Assembly: GCA_002632325.1 (NCBI GenBank)
Contig: NSJK01000002.1
Span: 217,576 to 281,575, forward strand
DNA from: Lysobacterales bacterium
Lineage (GTDB): Bacteria > Pseudomonadota > Gammaproteobacteria > Xanthomonadales > Rhodanobacteraceae
DNA: 64,000 bases
Direction of reading: 5' to 3'
Below are positions 18,977-26,966 of the stretch, piece after piece. The translations under genes were made by a program, and so were the position numbers. The stretch's first letter is position 1; each line of letters begins with the position of its first letter. Below the pieces are notes generated by a model. The model worked only from the letters and a program-made list of their open reading frames with translations. It was not told the DNA's origin and did not search any database.

Positions 18977-20104
18977 TCAGGTCTCGACCAGTTCGACGCC
19001 GTCCAGACCCTGACTCAGCGAATGGGCGTCACCGCCCTGTGCCAGCTTGATCTTCAGGCGCACCTCGTTGGCCGAGTCGGCGTGACGCAGGGCGTCCTCG
19101 TAGCTGATCTCGCCGGCCTGATACAGCTCGAACAGGCTCTGGTCGAAGGTCTTCATGCCGAGGTTGGTGGATTCCTTCATCACGTCCTTGATCTTGTGAA
19201 TCTCGCCTTGGCGGATGTAGTCCTGCACCAGCGGCGTGCCGAGCAGGACTTCCATCGCCACGCGACGCGCCTTGCCGTCAGGCGTGGGGATGAGCTGCTG
19301 CGCGACCACGCCCTTGAGGTTGAGCGAGAGGTCCATGAACAACTGCTCGCGGCGGTCCTCGCCGAAGAAGTGGATGATGCGATCCATGGCCTGGTTGGCG
19401 TTGTTCGCATGCAGGGTGCACAGGCACAGGTGGCCGGTTTCCGAGAAGTTGATCGCGTGCTCCATCGTCTCGCGCGTGCGCACCTCGCCGATCATGATCA
19501 CGTCGGGCGCCTGACGCAGCGTGTTCTTGAGCGCGTTCTCCCAACTGTCGGTGTCGATGCCGAGCTCACGCTGGGTGACGATGCAGCCCTGATGGGTGTG
19601 CACGTATTCGATCGGGTCCTCGATCGAGATGATGTGGCCGGTCGAGTTCTGGTTGCGATAGCCGATCATCGCAGCCAGCGAAGTCGATTTGCCGGTGCCG
19701 GTGGCGCCGACGAAGATGATGATGCCGCGCTTGGTCATCGCCAGCGACTTGATGATCGGCGGCAGCGACAGCTCCTCGATGGTCGGGATCTTGGTCTCGA
19801 TGCGGCGCAGCACCATGCCGACGCAGTTGCGCTGGTAGAAGCAGGAGACACGGAAGCGGCCGACGCCGGTCACCGAGATCGCGAACTGGCACTCGTGGGT
19901 CTTTTCGAACTCCTCGCGCTGCGAGGGCGTCATCACGTTGAGCACCATGTCGCGCGATTGCTGCGGCGTGAGCGGGTTCTGGGTGATCGGCCCGATGCGG
20001 CCATTGACCTTGATCGACGGCGCAACGCCCGCGGTGATGAACAAGTCCGACGCCTTCTTGTGCGTCATCAACTTGAGATATGAGGTGAAATCGACGCTGC
20101 TCAT
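18977..20104 (-). CDS. pilU: PilU, type IV pilus retraction ATPase
   Basis: Cytoplasmic hexameric motor that assists PilT in pilus retraction. The 375-residue protein matches PilU throughout: SDLFITAGVAPSIKVNGRI, Walker A GATGTGKST (133-141), HIISIEDPIEYVH, Walker B region APDVIMIGEVR, and His-box HLCLCTLHANNANQ. Its C-terminus carries the long EVRLKIKL tail of PilU and lacks PilT's AIRNLIRE motif. Upstream 117 bp hold no pilT, although pilT and pilU are normally adjacent. The second PilU-like gene at 52496 is a paralogue. Confidence 0.93.
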   Translation of the reverse strand: MSSVDFTSYLKLMTHKKASDLFITAGVAPSIKVNGRIGPITQNPLTPQQSRDMVLNVMTPSQREEFEKTHECQFAISVTGVGRFRVSCFYQRNCVGMVLRRIETKIPTIEELSLPPIIKSLAMTKRGIIIFVGATGTGKSTSLAAMIGYRNQNSTGHIISIEDPIEYVHTHQGCIVTQRELGIDTDSWENALKNTLRQAPDVIMIGEVRTRETMEHAINFSETGHLCLCTLHANNANQAMDRIIHFFGEDRREQLFMDLSLNLKGVVAQQLIPTPDGKARRVAMEVLLGTPLVQDYIRQGEIHKIKDVMKESTNLGMKTFDQSLFELYQAGEISYEDALRHADSANEVRLKIKLAQGGDAHSLSQGLDGVELVET

Positions 20105-20221
20105 GGCCTATCCCCCACCGGCCTCCACGCCGGCATGCGTTGGCAGTGTACACCTGCGCGATGGCAAAGCTGCGGGCCTGGCGCACAGTTCATGCTGCCC
20201 TCATCCGGCCCGCCGCGCGGC

Positions 20222-21352
20222 TCAGGCGGGCGCATCGGCGCGTGCTGCATCGCGGTGATAGTTGCCGCGCAGGCGCAGGAACGGCCGCTCGATGAAGGCA
20301 TAGCTCAAGGCCGACACCAGCAGGGTGATCGGCAGGGCGATCAGCGCCGTATTGAGCAAAGCATCGTCGACAAAGCCGCCACTGAACACGTGCGGCAGCC
20401 CCAGCTTTAGCAGCGACCAGATCACCACGAAATGCAGCAGGTAGATCGAATAGGAAATCTCGCCGATGCGCGCCAGGGTACGCGACCACAGTCCGCTCGC
20501 GCCGTTGGCGCAGGCGACATAACCAAGCAGGAAAGCAGTCCAGATCGCGCCTTCGATGGTCGGCACGAAGATCTTCCAGCCCGGCGTCGTCGGCCAGCCG
20601 CCCAGTGCATTGAAACCCCACGCCGCGAACAGGATCGCCGCCAGCGCCAGCGCCGCGAGCGCCGCGCCGGCCTTGGGCGCCAGCGGCCGCTGGCGCCAGC
20701 ACCACGCTGCCCACATGCCGAGCAGGAACTGGTCGAGACGGCCGACGATCTGCAGGTAGCTGATGTCGCGCGCATTGCCGCCGGCAATCACTGCGGTCAG
20801 TCGCAAGAGCAGCAACACGGCGATGAAACCGGCCAGTTGCCGGGCCCAGCCGCGTGACAGCACCGCGACCAGCAGCGGAAAGATCAGGTAGAACTGCCAT
20901 TCGATCGCGATCGTCCACAGCATGCTCGTGAACGGCGGCGCGACGAAGGCACCGGCCTGGTTGCCCATGGCCAGCACGCTGGTTGCCAGTGCCGTGAAAC
21001 TGAAGTTCTGCGGCGCCGCTGCGATGCCGATGAACAGGACGAGCAGGAACAGCGGATAGGTGCGCAGCAGTCGATTGCGGATGAAGCCCGCCCAGCTCAC
21101 GCCGCCTTCAAGCGCACCGACCGTGAGGATGAAGCCCGACAGCACCATGAACAGCGCGACTGCGGTATGCCCTTCGGCGAGCACGGCAAGCAGCGGATTG
21201 CCCGCCTGCAGCCAATGGTCGGTGGCGAAATCGCGCCCAAAACGTGCCTGATACGAGAACACGTGCAGGCCGTGGTAGAACACGATCAGGAGCGCAGCAA
21301 ACGCGCGCAGATGATCGACGGCAGGCAGGTAGCGGATATTGGGGCTGCGCAT
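20222..21352 (-). CDS. Acyltransferase 3 family membrane protein (OafA/YrhL type)
   Basis: Integral membrane O-acyltransferase, 376 residues with about ten hydrophobic helices. The N-terminus YLPAVDHLRAFAALLIVFYH contains the family's catalytic-type His and Arg (HLRAFAA, FYH); WTIAIEWQFYLIFPLL is the usual central motif and GEISYSIYLLHFVV the late one. Members acetylate or succinylate surface polysaccharides or lipids. It stands alone between pilU and lptG, so the substrate cannot be inferred. Confidence 0.9.
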   Translation of the reverse strand: MRSPNIRYLPAVDHLRAFAALLIVFYHGLHVFSYQARFGRDFATDHWLQAGNPLLAVLAEGHTAVALFMVLSGFILTVGALEGGVSWAGFIRNRLLRTYPLFLLVLFIGIAAAPQNFSFTALATSVLAMGNQAGAFVAPPFTSMLWTIAIEWQFYLIFPLLVAVLSRGWARQLAGFIAVLLLLRLTAVIAGGNARDISYLQIVGRLDQFLLGMWAAWCWRQRPLAPKAGAALAALALAAILFAAWGFNALGGWPTTPGWKIFVPTIEGAIWTAFLLGYVACANGASGLWSRTLARIGEISYSIYLLHFVVIWSLLKLGLPHVFSGGFVDDALLNTALIALPITLLVSALSYAFIERPFLRLRGNYHRDAARADAPA

Positions 21353-21409
21353 GTCGCGTCGTGTCTGAAATTTCGCGCGACTATACCCCAGCCCGGCGAA
21401 GACACCGGC

Positions 21410-22552
21410 TCAGGCGCGTCGGCGGAAATAGCTCACTGCAGCGCCAAGCAGGAGCAGCGGCGGCAGCAGGTTGCCCAGTGCCGGCGGCACGTCGTAGACC
21501 GTGGCGAGGTTCACCACCGAGCGCTGCATGAGGAAATAGCCGAGCGCGAGCACCACACCGAGGAACAGGCGCTTGGACAGACCGCCGCTGCGCAAGGCGC
21601 CGAACGCGAACGGCAGCACGCAGAACACCGGCACGAGGATCGACAGCGGATAGAACACGCGCTGCCACCACATGCCGCGGAACATCGACGCGTCCTGCTG
21701 GTTGCGCGAAAGCGCGTCGATGTTCTGGTCGAGTTCGCGCAAGGCCATGTAGCGCGGTTTGACGATGCTGGTCGACAGCAAGGTCGGATCCAGCTTCGAA
21801 TCCCAACGCGAGCTGGCCTCGGTGCTGCTGCTGGCGCTGTCGGGGCCGAAGCGGGTGCGCCGCACCTGCTCGAACGTCCAGGCGTGATCGGCGTGGCGTG
21901 CACTCTTGGCCACCGACAGCGCGGTGAGGCGACCGTCGGCATCGAACTCGAACACGCGCACGCCATCGAGTTCGACCTTGTCCGCACTGCCCTGCACATG
22001 CGCGGTGCGCGCGCCGATCACGGTTTCGCCATCGCGCGCCCACAACATGCCGCGAGTGAGGGCGACATCCTTGGACTTGGCCGCGAGCAGCACCTGTTGC
22101 GCGCGCCGCTCGCCCCACGGCCCGAAGGTTTCGCCCAGCACGACCACGCCCGCCGTGAGCAAGGCGATCGTCAGCACCACCGAGGCACAGATGCGCAGTT
22201 TGGACAGACCTGCGGCGCGCAAAGCGGTCAGCTCGCCGGTGCTGGCGAGTCCGCCCAATCCGAGCAGGCTGCCGATCAGCGCCGCAAAGCCGAACATTTC
22301 GTAGAAACGGCGCGGTACGGTGCAGGCGACGTAGAGCACGGCGCGGCCCAGCGTGTAGCCGCCCTGCCCGACATCATCGAGCTCGCCCACCAGGGTGCGC
22401 AGCGCATCGATGCCGACGATCACCACCCACACCAGCACCACCGCGCCGAGCACGGCCGCGGCAACCAGGCGATCGACGCGTTTCCAGCGCGGCCAGAACA
22501 GCAGACGACGCTGCGCGACGCCGGCACTTGCCTTGATCGCACGCGTCGTCAT
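21410..22552 (-). CDS. lptG: LptG, LPS export ABC transporter permease
   Basis: Inner-membrane permease which, with LptF and LptB, extracts lipopolysaccharide and passes it to LptC/A. The 380-residue protein has the LptF/G layout: paired N-terminal helices, a periplasmic beta-jellyroll in the middle (about 150-290) and C-terminal helices including PLSILVPVFCVLPFAFGALRSG. The start ATG overlaps the lptF stop by 4 bp (ATGA), which decides between it and a longer frame. Both permeases must be made in equal amount, fitting the coupling. Confidence 0.93.
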   Translation of the reverse strand: MTTRAIKASAGVAQRRLLFWPRWKRVDRLVAAAVLGAVVLVWVVIVGIDALRTLVGELDDVGQGGYTLGRAVLYVACTVPRRFYEMFGFAALIGSLLGLGGLASTGELTALRAAGLSKLRICASVVLTIALLTAGVVVLGETFGPWGERRAQQVLLAAKSKDVALTRGMLWARDGETVIGARTAHVQGSADKVELDGVRVFEFDADGRLTALSVAKSARHADHAWTFEQVRRTRFGPDSASSSTEASSRWDSKLDPTLLSTSIVKPRYMALRELDQNIDALSRNQQDASMFRGMWWQRVFYPLSILVPVFCVLPFAFGALRSGGLSKRLFLGVVLALGYFLMQRSVVNLATVYDVPPALGNLLPPLLLLGAAVSYFRRRA

Positions 22553-23697
22553 TGCGACACCTTCTGCGCCGGCGCGCGGAAGCGCTGGCTGCTCCAGATC
22601 AACCACAGGGCGACCGCCAGAAACAACCCATGTGCCCACCACAGTCCCAGACCGGGCGCGAGTCGGCCCGCGCCGATCCAGCTGCGTCCGAGCAGGAGCA
22701 GGTTGTAGTAGATGAACCAGGTCAGCAGTGCGAGCAAGAGACGCGCGTAACGCGGTTCACGCGGACTCGATCGCGACAGCGGCAGCGCCAACAGCGCCAG
22801 CACCAGCAGCGACAGGGGTGCGGCGAGGCGCCAATGGAGTTCGGCGCGCATCACCGGATCATCCGGCGTTTGCCACAAGGTCTTGCTCGACGCGTGGCGC
22901 TTCTGCGCCGCCTCGTTGTCGTCCGTGGGCGTATCGGGCAGACGGATGTCATTGCGCTTGAAGCGCATCAGGCGGAAATCGTCCTCGCCCAAACGACCTT
23001 CGATACGAAATCCGTCTTCGAGCGCGATGTAGCGGCCCACTCCGTCGGCATCGTGATAGAGAAAGCCGCTGCTGGCGGTGATCACGTCGATGCGGGTCTT
23101 GCCGGTGTCCGCATCGGGGCGCTCGCTTTCGATGAACAGGCGCTTGAACTGCGTGCCCTCGGCCGACATCTCGCCGACATAGATCGTGCCCTCGCGGCCC
23201 GGCAATTCGACGAAGCGGCCGGGTTCGAGCCCCGCAACCAGCAGCGAACGACTGGCTTGGGCGAGCAGATCCTGCGCCTTGCGCTCGGCTGCAGGGCCGA
23301 GCCAGAACGCCACCAGCGCGAGTGCGACCATCAGCGGCAACACCAGCCACAACAGCGGCCACAGGCGGTCGCGCACGCCCAGACCCGAGGACTGCAGCAC
23401 CGCCATCTCGCTGTCGCGCCACAGCCGGCCATGGCCGAGCAGGATGCCCAGCAGCACGGCCAGCGGCACCAGAATCGGCAAGGTGTTGAGTGTCTGCAGA
23501 CCGACCAGACTCAGCAGCAGCTCGGCCGGCACGCGGCCGCGCGCGACCTTGCCGAGCATCTCGGTGAAGGCGCCACCGACCATGATCAGCACCAGCACGG
23601 TGAGCGCGGCGGCAATGCCGAAGGCCACCTCGCTGAGCAGGTAGCGATCGACGATGCGCAGCTGGAATGGGCTTTGCCTTAGACTATTGGGCTTCAT
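22549..23697 (-). CDS. lptF: LptF, LPS export ABC transporter permease
   Basis: Partner of LptG in the LPS exporter. The protein (382 residues) begins IVDRYLLSEVAFGIAAALTVLVL and contains PILVPLAVLLGILLGHGRLWRDSEMAVLQSSG, a characteristic LptF loop, then a periplasmic domain and a C-terminal helix bundle. The open frame continues far upstream into pepA's region, but that part is antisense to pepA; the ATG at 23697 matches the family start. It is divergent from pepA, as in Pseudomonas. Confidence 0.93.
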   Translation of the reverse strand: MKPNSLRQSPFQLRIVDRYLLSEVAFGIAAALTVLVLIMVGGAFTEMLGKVARGRVPAELLLSLVGLQTLNTLPILVPLAVLLGILLGHGRLWRDSEMAVLQSSGLGVRDRLWPLLWLVLPLMVALALVAFWLGPAAERKAQDLLAQASRSLLVAGLEPGRFVELPGREGTIYVGEMSAEGTQFKRLFIESERPDADTGKTRIDVITASSGFLYHDADGVGRYIALEDGFRIEGRLGEDDFRLMRFKRNDIRLPDTPTDDNEAAQKRHASSKTLWQTPDDPVMRAELHWRLAAPLSLLVLALLALPLSRSSPREPRYARLLLALLTWFIYYNLLLLGRSWIGAGRLAPGLGLWWAHGLFLAVALWLIWSSQRFRAPAQKVSQ

Positions 23698-23803
23698 GCG
23701 CAGACTCGGGAACCACGCGGCATGCAGGCGATCCACTGCCCGCCTCCGCAAGACCCGCGGCGGCCGACCCGTTGATGGACGGGGCTGATGGCAATCGGGC
23801 CGC

Positions 23804-23830
23804 ATTGTAACCGCGTCGGCGCCAGTCCAA
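23804..23830 (-). promoter_or_regulatory. Candidate promoter of lptF-lptG
   Basis: On the minus strand TTGGAC (23830-23825) and TACAAT (23809-23804) are separated by 15 bases, about 105 bp before the lptF start in the 156-bp divergent gap with pepA. The -10 is good, the spacing short. Confidence 0.35.
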
Positions 23831-23853
23831 TCCATTGCCTGCCGGAACCTTCG

Positions 23854-25344
23854 ATGACGCTCGACTTCTCGCTCAGCTCGGCCGCGCTCGACAGCGCCGA
23901 AACCGATTGCCTCGTGCTCGGCCTGTTTCAGGACGGCAGCCTTGGCGCCGCGGCCCATCACATCGATCAGGTCAGTGGTGGCGCGATTCGCCGCGTGATT
24001 GCCAGCGGCGACGCCAGCGGCAAGCCCGGCAGCCACACCCTGCTGTTCGCGCTGCCCGGCGTGCGCGCGCCGCGCGTGCTGCTGATTGGTCTGGGTGAAA
24101 CCGCCAAGTTCAATGCCGGTGGCTTCCATCGTGCCGCCCATGAAAGCGTGCGGGCACTGCGCAACCTGCCGATCGAAAGCACCTTGTCGGCCCTGACCGA
24201 TCTGGACGTGCCCGGTCACGATCTGGCCTGGAGGCTGCGCAGCGCGGCGCTCGCCGCCGATGCGCAGGCCTATCGCTACACCGCGACCTTCAAGCCGCGC
24301 AGCGAACCTGAACCCAAGCGCCTTGCACGCATCGCCTTCGTCGCTGCCGACGACGCCGCAAGCCAGCGCGCACTCGCCCAGGCCCGCGCAATCGCCAGCG
24401 GCGTGCGTTTCGCACGCGAGCTCGGCAATCTGCCGCCCAATCTGTGCAACCCGGCGCATGTCGCCGCGCAGGCCAAGGCCATCGCTGATTCGCATGCAGG
24501 CGTGAGCCTGCAGGTGCTCGAGCGCGAGGACATGACCAAGCTCGGCATGGGCTCGCTGCTCGGTGTCGCCCAGGGTTCGGCCAATCCACCCAAGCTGATC
24601 GCACTGCGCTGGCAGGGCGGCGGCAGCGCCAAACCCTTCGCGCTGGTCGGCAAGGGCATCACCTTCGACAGCGGCGGTCTTTCTCTCAAGCCCGGCGCCG
24701 GCATGGAAGAAATGAAGTTCGACATGTGCGGCGCGGCCGGCGTGCTCGGTGCCTTCCTTGCCGCGGTCGAACTGAAACTCCCGATCAACCTCGTCTGCGT
24801 GGTCCCCGCGGTCGAGAACATGCCCGACGGCAATTCCTATCGACCCAGCGACGTGCTCACGTCTCTCTCGGGCCTCACCATCGAGGTGCTCAATACCGAT
24901 GCCGAAGGTCGCCTGATCCTCTGCGACGCCTTGACCTGGACTGCGCAGACCTTCGATCCGCAGGTGATCATCGATGCCGCGACCCTGACCGGTGCCTGCG
25001 TGGTGGCGCTGGGCAAGCATGCCTCGGGCCTGATGACACAGGACGAGGAACTGGCCGCACAACTGCTCGATGCCGGCACGCGCACGCATGATCGCGCCTG
25101 GCGCCTGCCGCTGTGGGACGACTATCAGAGCCAGCTCGACTCGGGCTTTGCCGATGTCGCCAACATCGGCGGCAAATACGCCGGCGCGATCACCGCGGGC
25201 TGCTTCCTCGCACGCTTTACCAACGGTCATCGCTGGGCGCATCTGGATATTGCCGGCACCGCTTGGGAAGAAGGCCGCAAGGGTCTGGCCACCGGCCGTC
25301 CGGTACCGCTGCTGACGCAGTTCCTGATCGACCGCTGCGCGTGA
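23854..25344 (+). CDS. pepA: Leucyl aminopeptidase (M17)
   Basis: Hexameric two-metal aminopeptidase that removes N-terminal residues from peptides; in E. coli PepA also binds DNA in Xer recombination and carAB control. The 496-residue protein has LVGKGITFDSGGLSLKP, MKFDMCGAAGVLG and the signature NTDAEGRLIL, which hold the metal and catalytic Lys/Arg residues. The ATG at 23854 gives the normal family start. The stop overlaps the next gene's GTG (GTGA). Confidence 0.95.
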   Translation: MTLDFSLSSAALDSAETDCLVLGLFQDGSLGAAAHHIDQVSGGAIRRVIASGDASGKPGSHTLLFALPGVRAPRVLLIGLGETAKFNAGGFHRAAHESVRALRNLPIESTLSALTDLDVPGHDLAWRLRSAALAADAQAYRYTATFKPRSEPEPKRLARIAFVAADDAASQRALAQARAIASGVRFARELGNLPPNLCNPAHVAAQAKAIADSHAGVSLQVLEREDMTKLGMGSLLGVAQGSANPPKLIALRWQGGGSAKPFALVGKGITFDSGGLSLKPGAGMEEMKFDMCGAAGVLGAFLAAVELKLPINLVCVVPAVENMPDGNSYRPSDVLTSLSGLTIEVLNTDAEGRLILCDALTWTAQTFDPQVIIDAATLTGACVVALGKHASGLMTQDEELAAQLLDAGTRTHDRAWRLPLWDDYQSQLDSGFADVANIGGKYAGAITAGCFLARFTNGHRWAHLDIAGTAWEEGRKGLATGRPVPLLTQFLIDRCA

Positions 25345-25754
25345 ACCTTCCCGGTCCCGACCAAGGCAAGCGCAAGCAGGCCACGCTGATCGCCCTGGTC
25401 GGCGCCGCGTTCCTGATCGGCGCCGTCGATGCGAGCTTCGGCCTGCCCTCCGCGCAGGATGGCTTGCGGCTGGCGATCACCGTGTTCGGCAACATCGTCG
25501 TGCTGCTGATCGGTTTCAACTGGCTGCGGCTCGATGCGCGCGAACTGGTGATTCGCCGACCGCTGTGGCTCGACATCTGCATCGTCCTGTTCGCGGCGAT
25601 CTTCGTGCCCTATTACCTGTACAAGACGCGGCCGCAACCGCGCCGCTTGCCGGCGATCGCGGCCTTCTTTGCGCTCGTCATCGCCTGCATGCTCGCCACC
25701 GCGCTCGGCGCCGCACTCACCCTGCAGATGACCGGCACGGCGGTCAAACCCTGA
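25341..25754 (+). CDS. Small predicted membrane protein between pepA and holC
   Basis: This 137-residue protein starts with a GTG overlapping the pepA stop and ends one base before the holC start, so it is translationally embedded in the pepA-holC operon. Hydropathy shows four likely membrane helices (about 14-28, 40-56, 70-86, 105-125) joined by short basic loops such as RRPLWLD and KTRPQPRR. I recognise no family. The tight spacing and sustained frame support a real gene. Confidence 0.7.
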   Translation: MNLPGPDQGKRKQATLIALVGAAFLIGAVDASFGLPSAQDGLRLAITVFGNIVVLLIGFNWLRLDARELVIRRPLWLDICIVLFAAIFVPYYLYKTRPQPRRLPAIAAFFALVIACMLATALGAALTLQMTGTAVKP

Positions 25755-25755
25755 C

Positions 25756-26178
25756 ATGCCACGCGCCGACTTCTACCTGATCGACAAGCCGCGCTTTCGC
25801 GCCGAGCCGCTGCTGCTGGTGTGCGAACTGGCCAAGCGTGCATTCGCCGCGCAGCAGCCGACCTCGATCCTCGCCAGTTCGCAGGATCAGGCCGAGGCGC
25901 TCGATGAATTGCTGTGGAGTTTCGACGAAGCCGCCTTCATCCCGCACCAACTCGCCGGTGACGACGACGATGCGCTCACGCCGGTGTTGATCGTGCCGCC
26001 CGGCGCGGTCGCAAGCGACCGCGCATTGGTAATCAACTTGCGCGAGGAGTGCGCGCCGGGTCTGTTCGAGCGCGTGCTCGAAGTGGTGCCCGCCGACGAA
26101 AACCAACGCGCGAGTTCGCGCGCACGCTGGAAAACCTACAAGGTCGCGGGCTTCAGCGTGACCAAGCACGACATGTGA
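25756..26178 (+). CDS. holC: DNA polymerase III chi subunit
   Basis: Chi links the clamp loader, through psi, to single-stranded DNA-binding protein. The 140-residue product begins ADFYLIDKPRFRAEPLLLVCELA and has LDELLWSFDEAAFIPHQL and LVINLREECAPGLFERVLEVVP, all HolC hallmarks. Its place after pepA and near valS is conserved in gammaproteobacteria. The psi partner appears to be encoded at 30466-30942. Confidence 0.93.
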   Translation: MPRADFYLIDKPRFRAEPLLLVCELAKRAFAAQQPTSILASSQDQAEALDELLWSFDEAAFIPHQLAGDDDDALTPVLIVPPGAVASDRALVINLREECAPGLFERVLEVVPADENQRASSRARWKTYKVAGFSVTKHDM

Positions 26179-26208
26179 AGCCGTGCTTCAAGAGCACGCA
26201 ATGCGCGC

Positions 26209-26847
26209 TCACGAAGCCTTGGTGCCGAAATAACGATCCCCCGCGTCGCCCAGACCCGGCACGATGTAGCCGCGCTCGTTGAGGCGCTCGTCGATCGCTG
26301 CGGTGTAGATCGGCACGTCGCCATGCCGGGCCTGCAGCGTGGCCAGACCTTCCGGGCAACTCACCAGGCACACGAAGCGCAGTGATCGTGGCTGCGCGGC
26401 CTTGACGCGATCGAGCGCCGCGACCGCCGAATGGCCGGTCGCAAGCATCGGATCGACCACGATCGCGTCGCGCTCGCGCATGCTGCGCGGCAGGCGCAGG
26501 TAGTACTCGACCGGCCGCAGCGTCGCCTCGTCGCGATACAGGCCGATATGCCCGACGCGCGCGCTCGGCACCACGCCGAGCATGCCGTCGAGCAGGCCGA
26601 TGCCCGCGCGCAACACCGCGATGAAGGCAACCTTCTTGCCGTCGATGAGGCGACCGCGCGTGCTGGCGACCGGTGTTTCGATCGTCGTTTCGCGCAACGG
26701 CAGGTCGCGCAGGACCTCGTAGGCCATGAGCGTGGACAGTTCACCGAGCAGGCGGCGGAAATCCGCAGTACCCGTGCTTTTCTTGCGCAGCAGGGTGAGC
26801 TTGTGTTGCACCAGCGGGTGCTCGATCACGGTCACGGCGGCGGGCAT
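26209..26847 (-). CDS. upp: Uracil phosphoribosyltransferase
   Basis: Salvage enzyme converting uracil and PRPP to UMP. The 212-residue product has [25 protein letters not shown] in pieces near the N-terminus, VAVLRAG-type [16 protein letters not shown], the PRPP loop [13 protein letters not shown] and the C-terminal uracil site [15 protein letters not shown]. The ATG at 26847 gives the usual length (about 208-212). It is convergent with holC and inserted between holC and valS, which are usually adjacent. Confidence 0.93.
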   Translation of the reverse strand: MPAAVTVIEHPLVQHKLTLLRKKSTGTADFRRLLGELSTLMAYEVLRDLPLRETTIETPVASTRGRLIDGKKVAFIAVLRAGIGLLDGMLGVVPSARVGHIGLYRDEATLRPVEYYLRLPRSMRERDAIVVDPMLATGHSAVAALDRVKAAQPRSLRFVCLVSCPEGLATLQARHGDVPIYTAAIDERLNERGYIVPGLGDAGDRYFGTKAS

Positions 26848-26885
26848 GGCGGCGACTCCTGTTTCGTGGCTGCGCCTTGGCGCAG

Positions 26886-26914
26886 TTGGGCGCACGCGGC
26901 GGGGTGCGTAGAAT
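26886..26914 (+). promoter_or_regulatory. Predicted promoter of valS
   Basis: TTGGGC (26886-26891) and TAGAAT (26909-26914) are separated by 17 bases, 52 bp upstream of the valS start. The string TAGAATGCACG also occurs upstream of the lipoprotein gene at 15521, which supports it as a recurring -10 element. Confidence 0.5.
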
Positions 26915-26966
26915 GCACGATTCCCCCTTTGCCAGCAGGCCGCCCGCGCGGCCGCCACCCGTCCCC

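Noticed and set aside
23698..25242. The upstream 500 codons of a frame that continues into lptF
   Set aside because: This part is antisense to pepA; the LptF family start lies at 23697.
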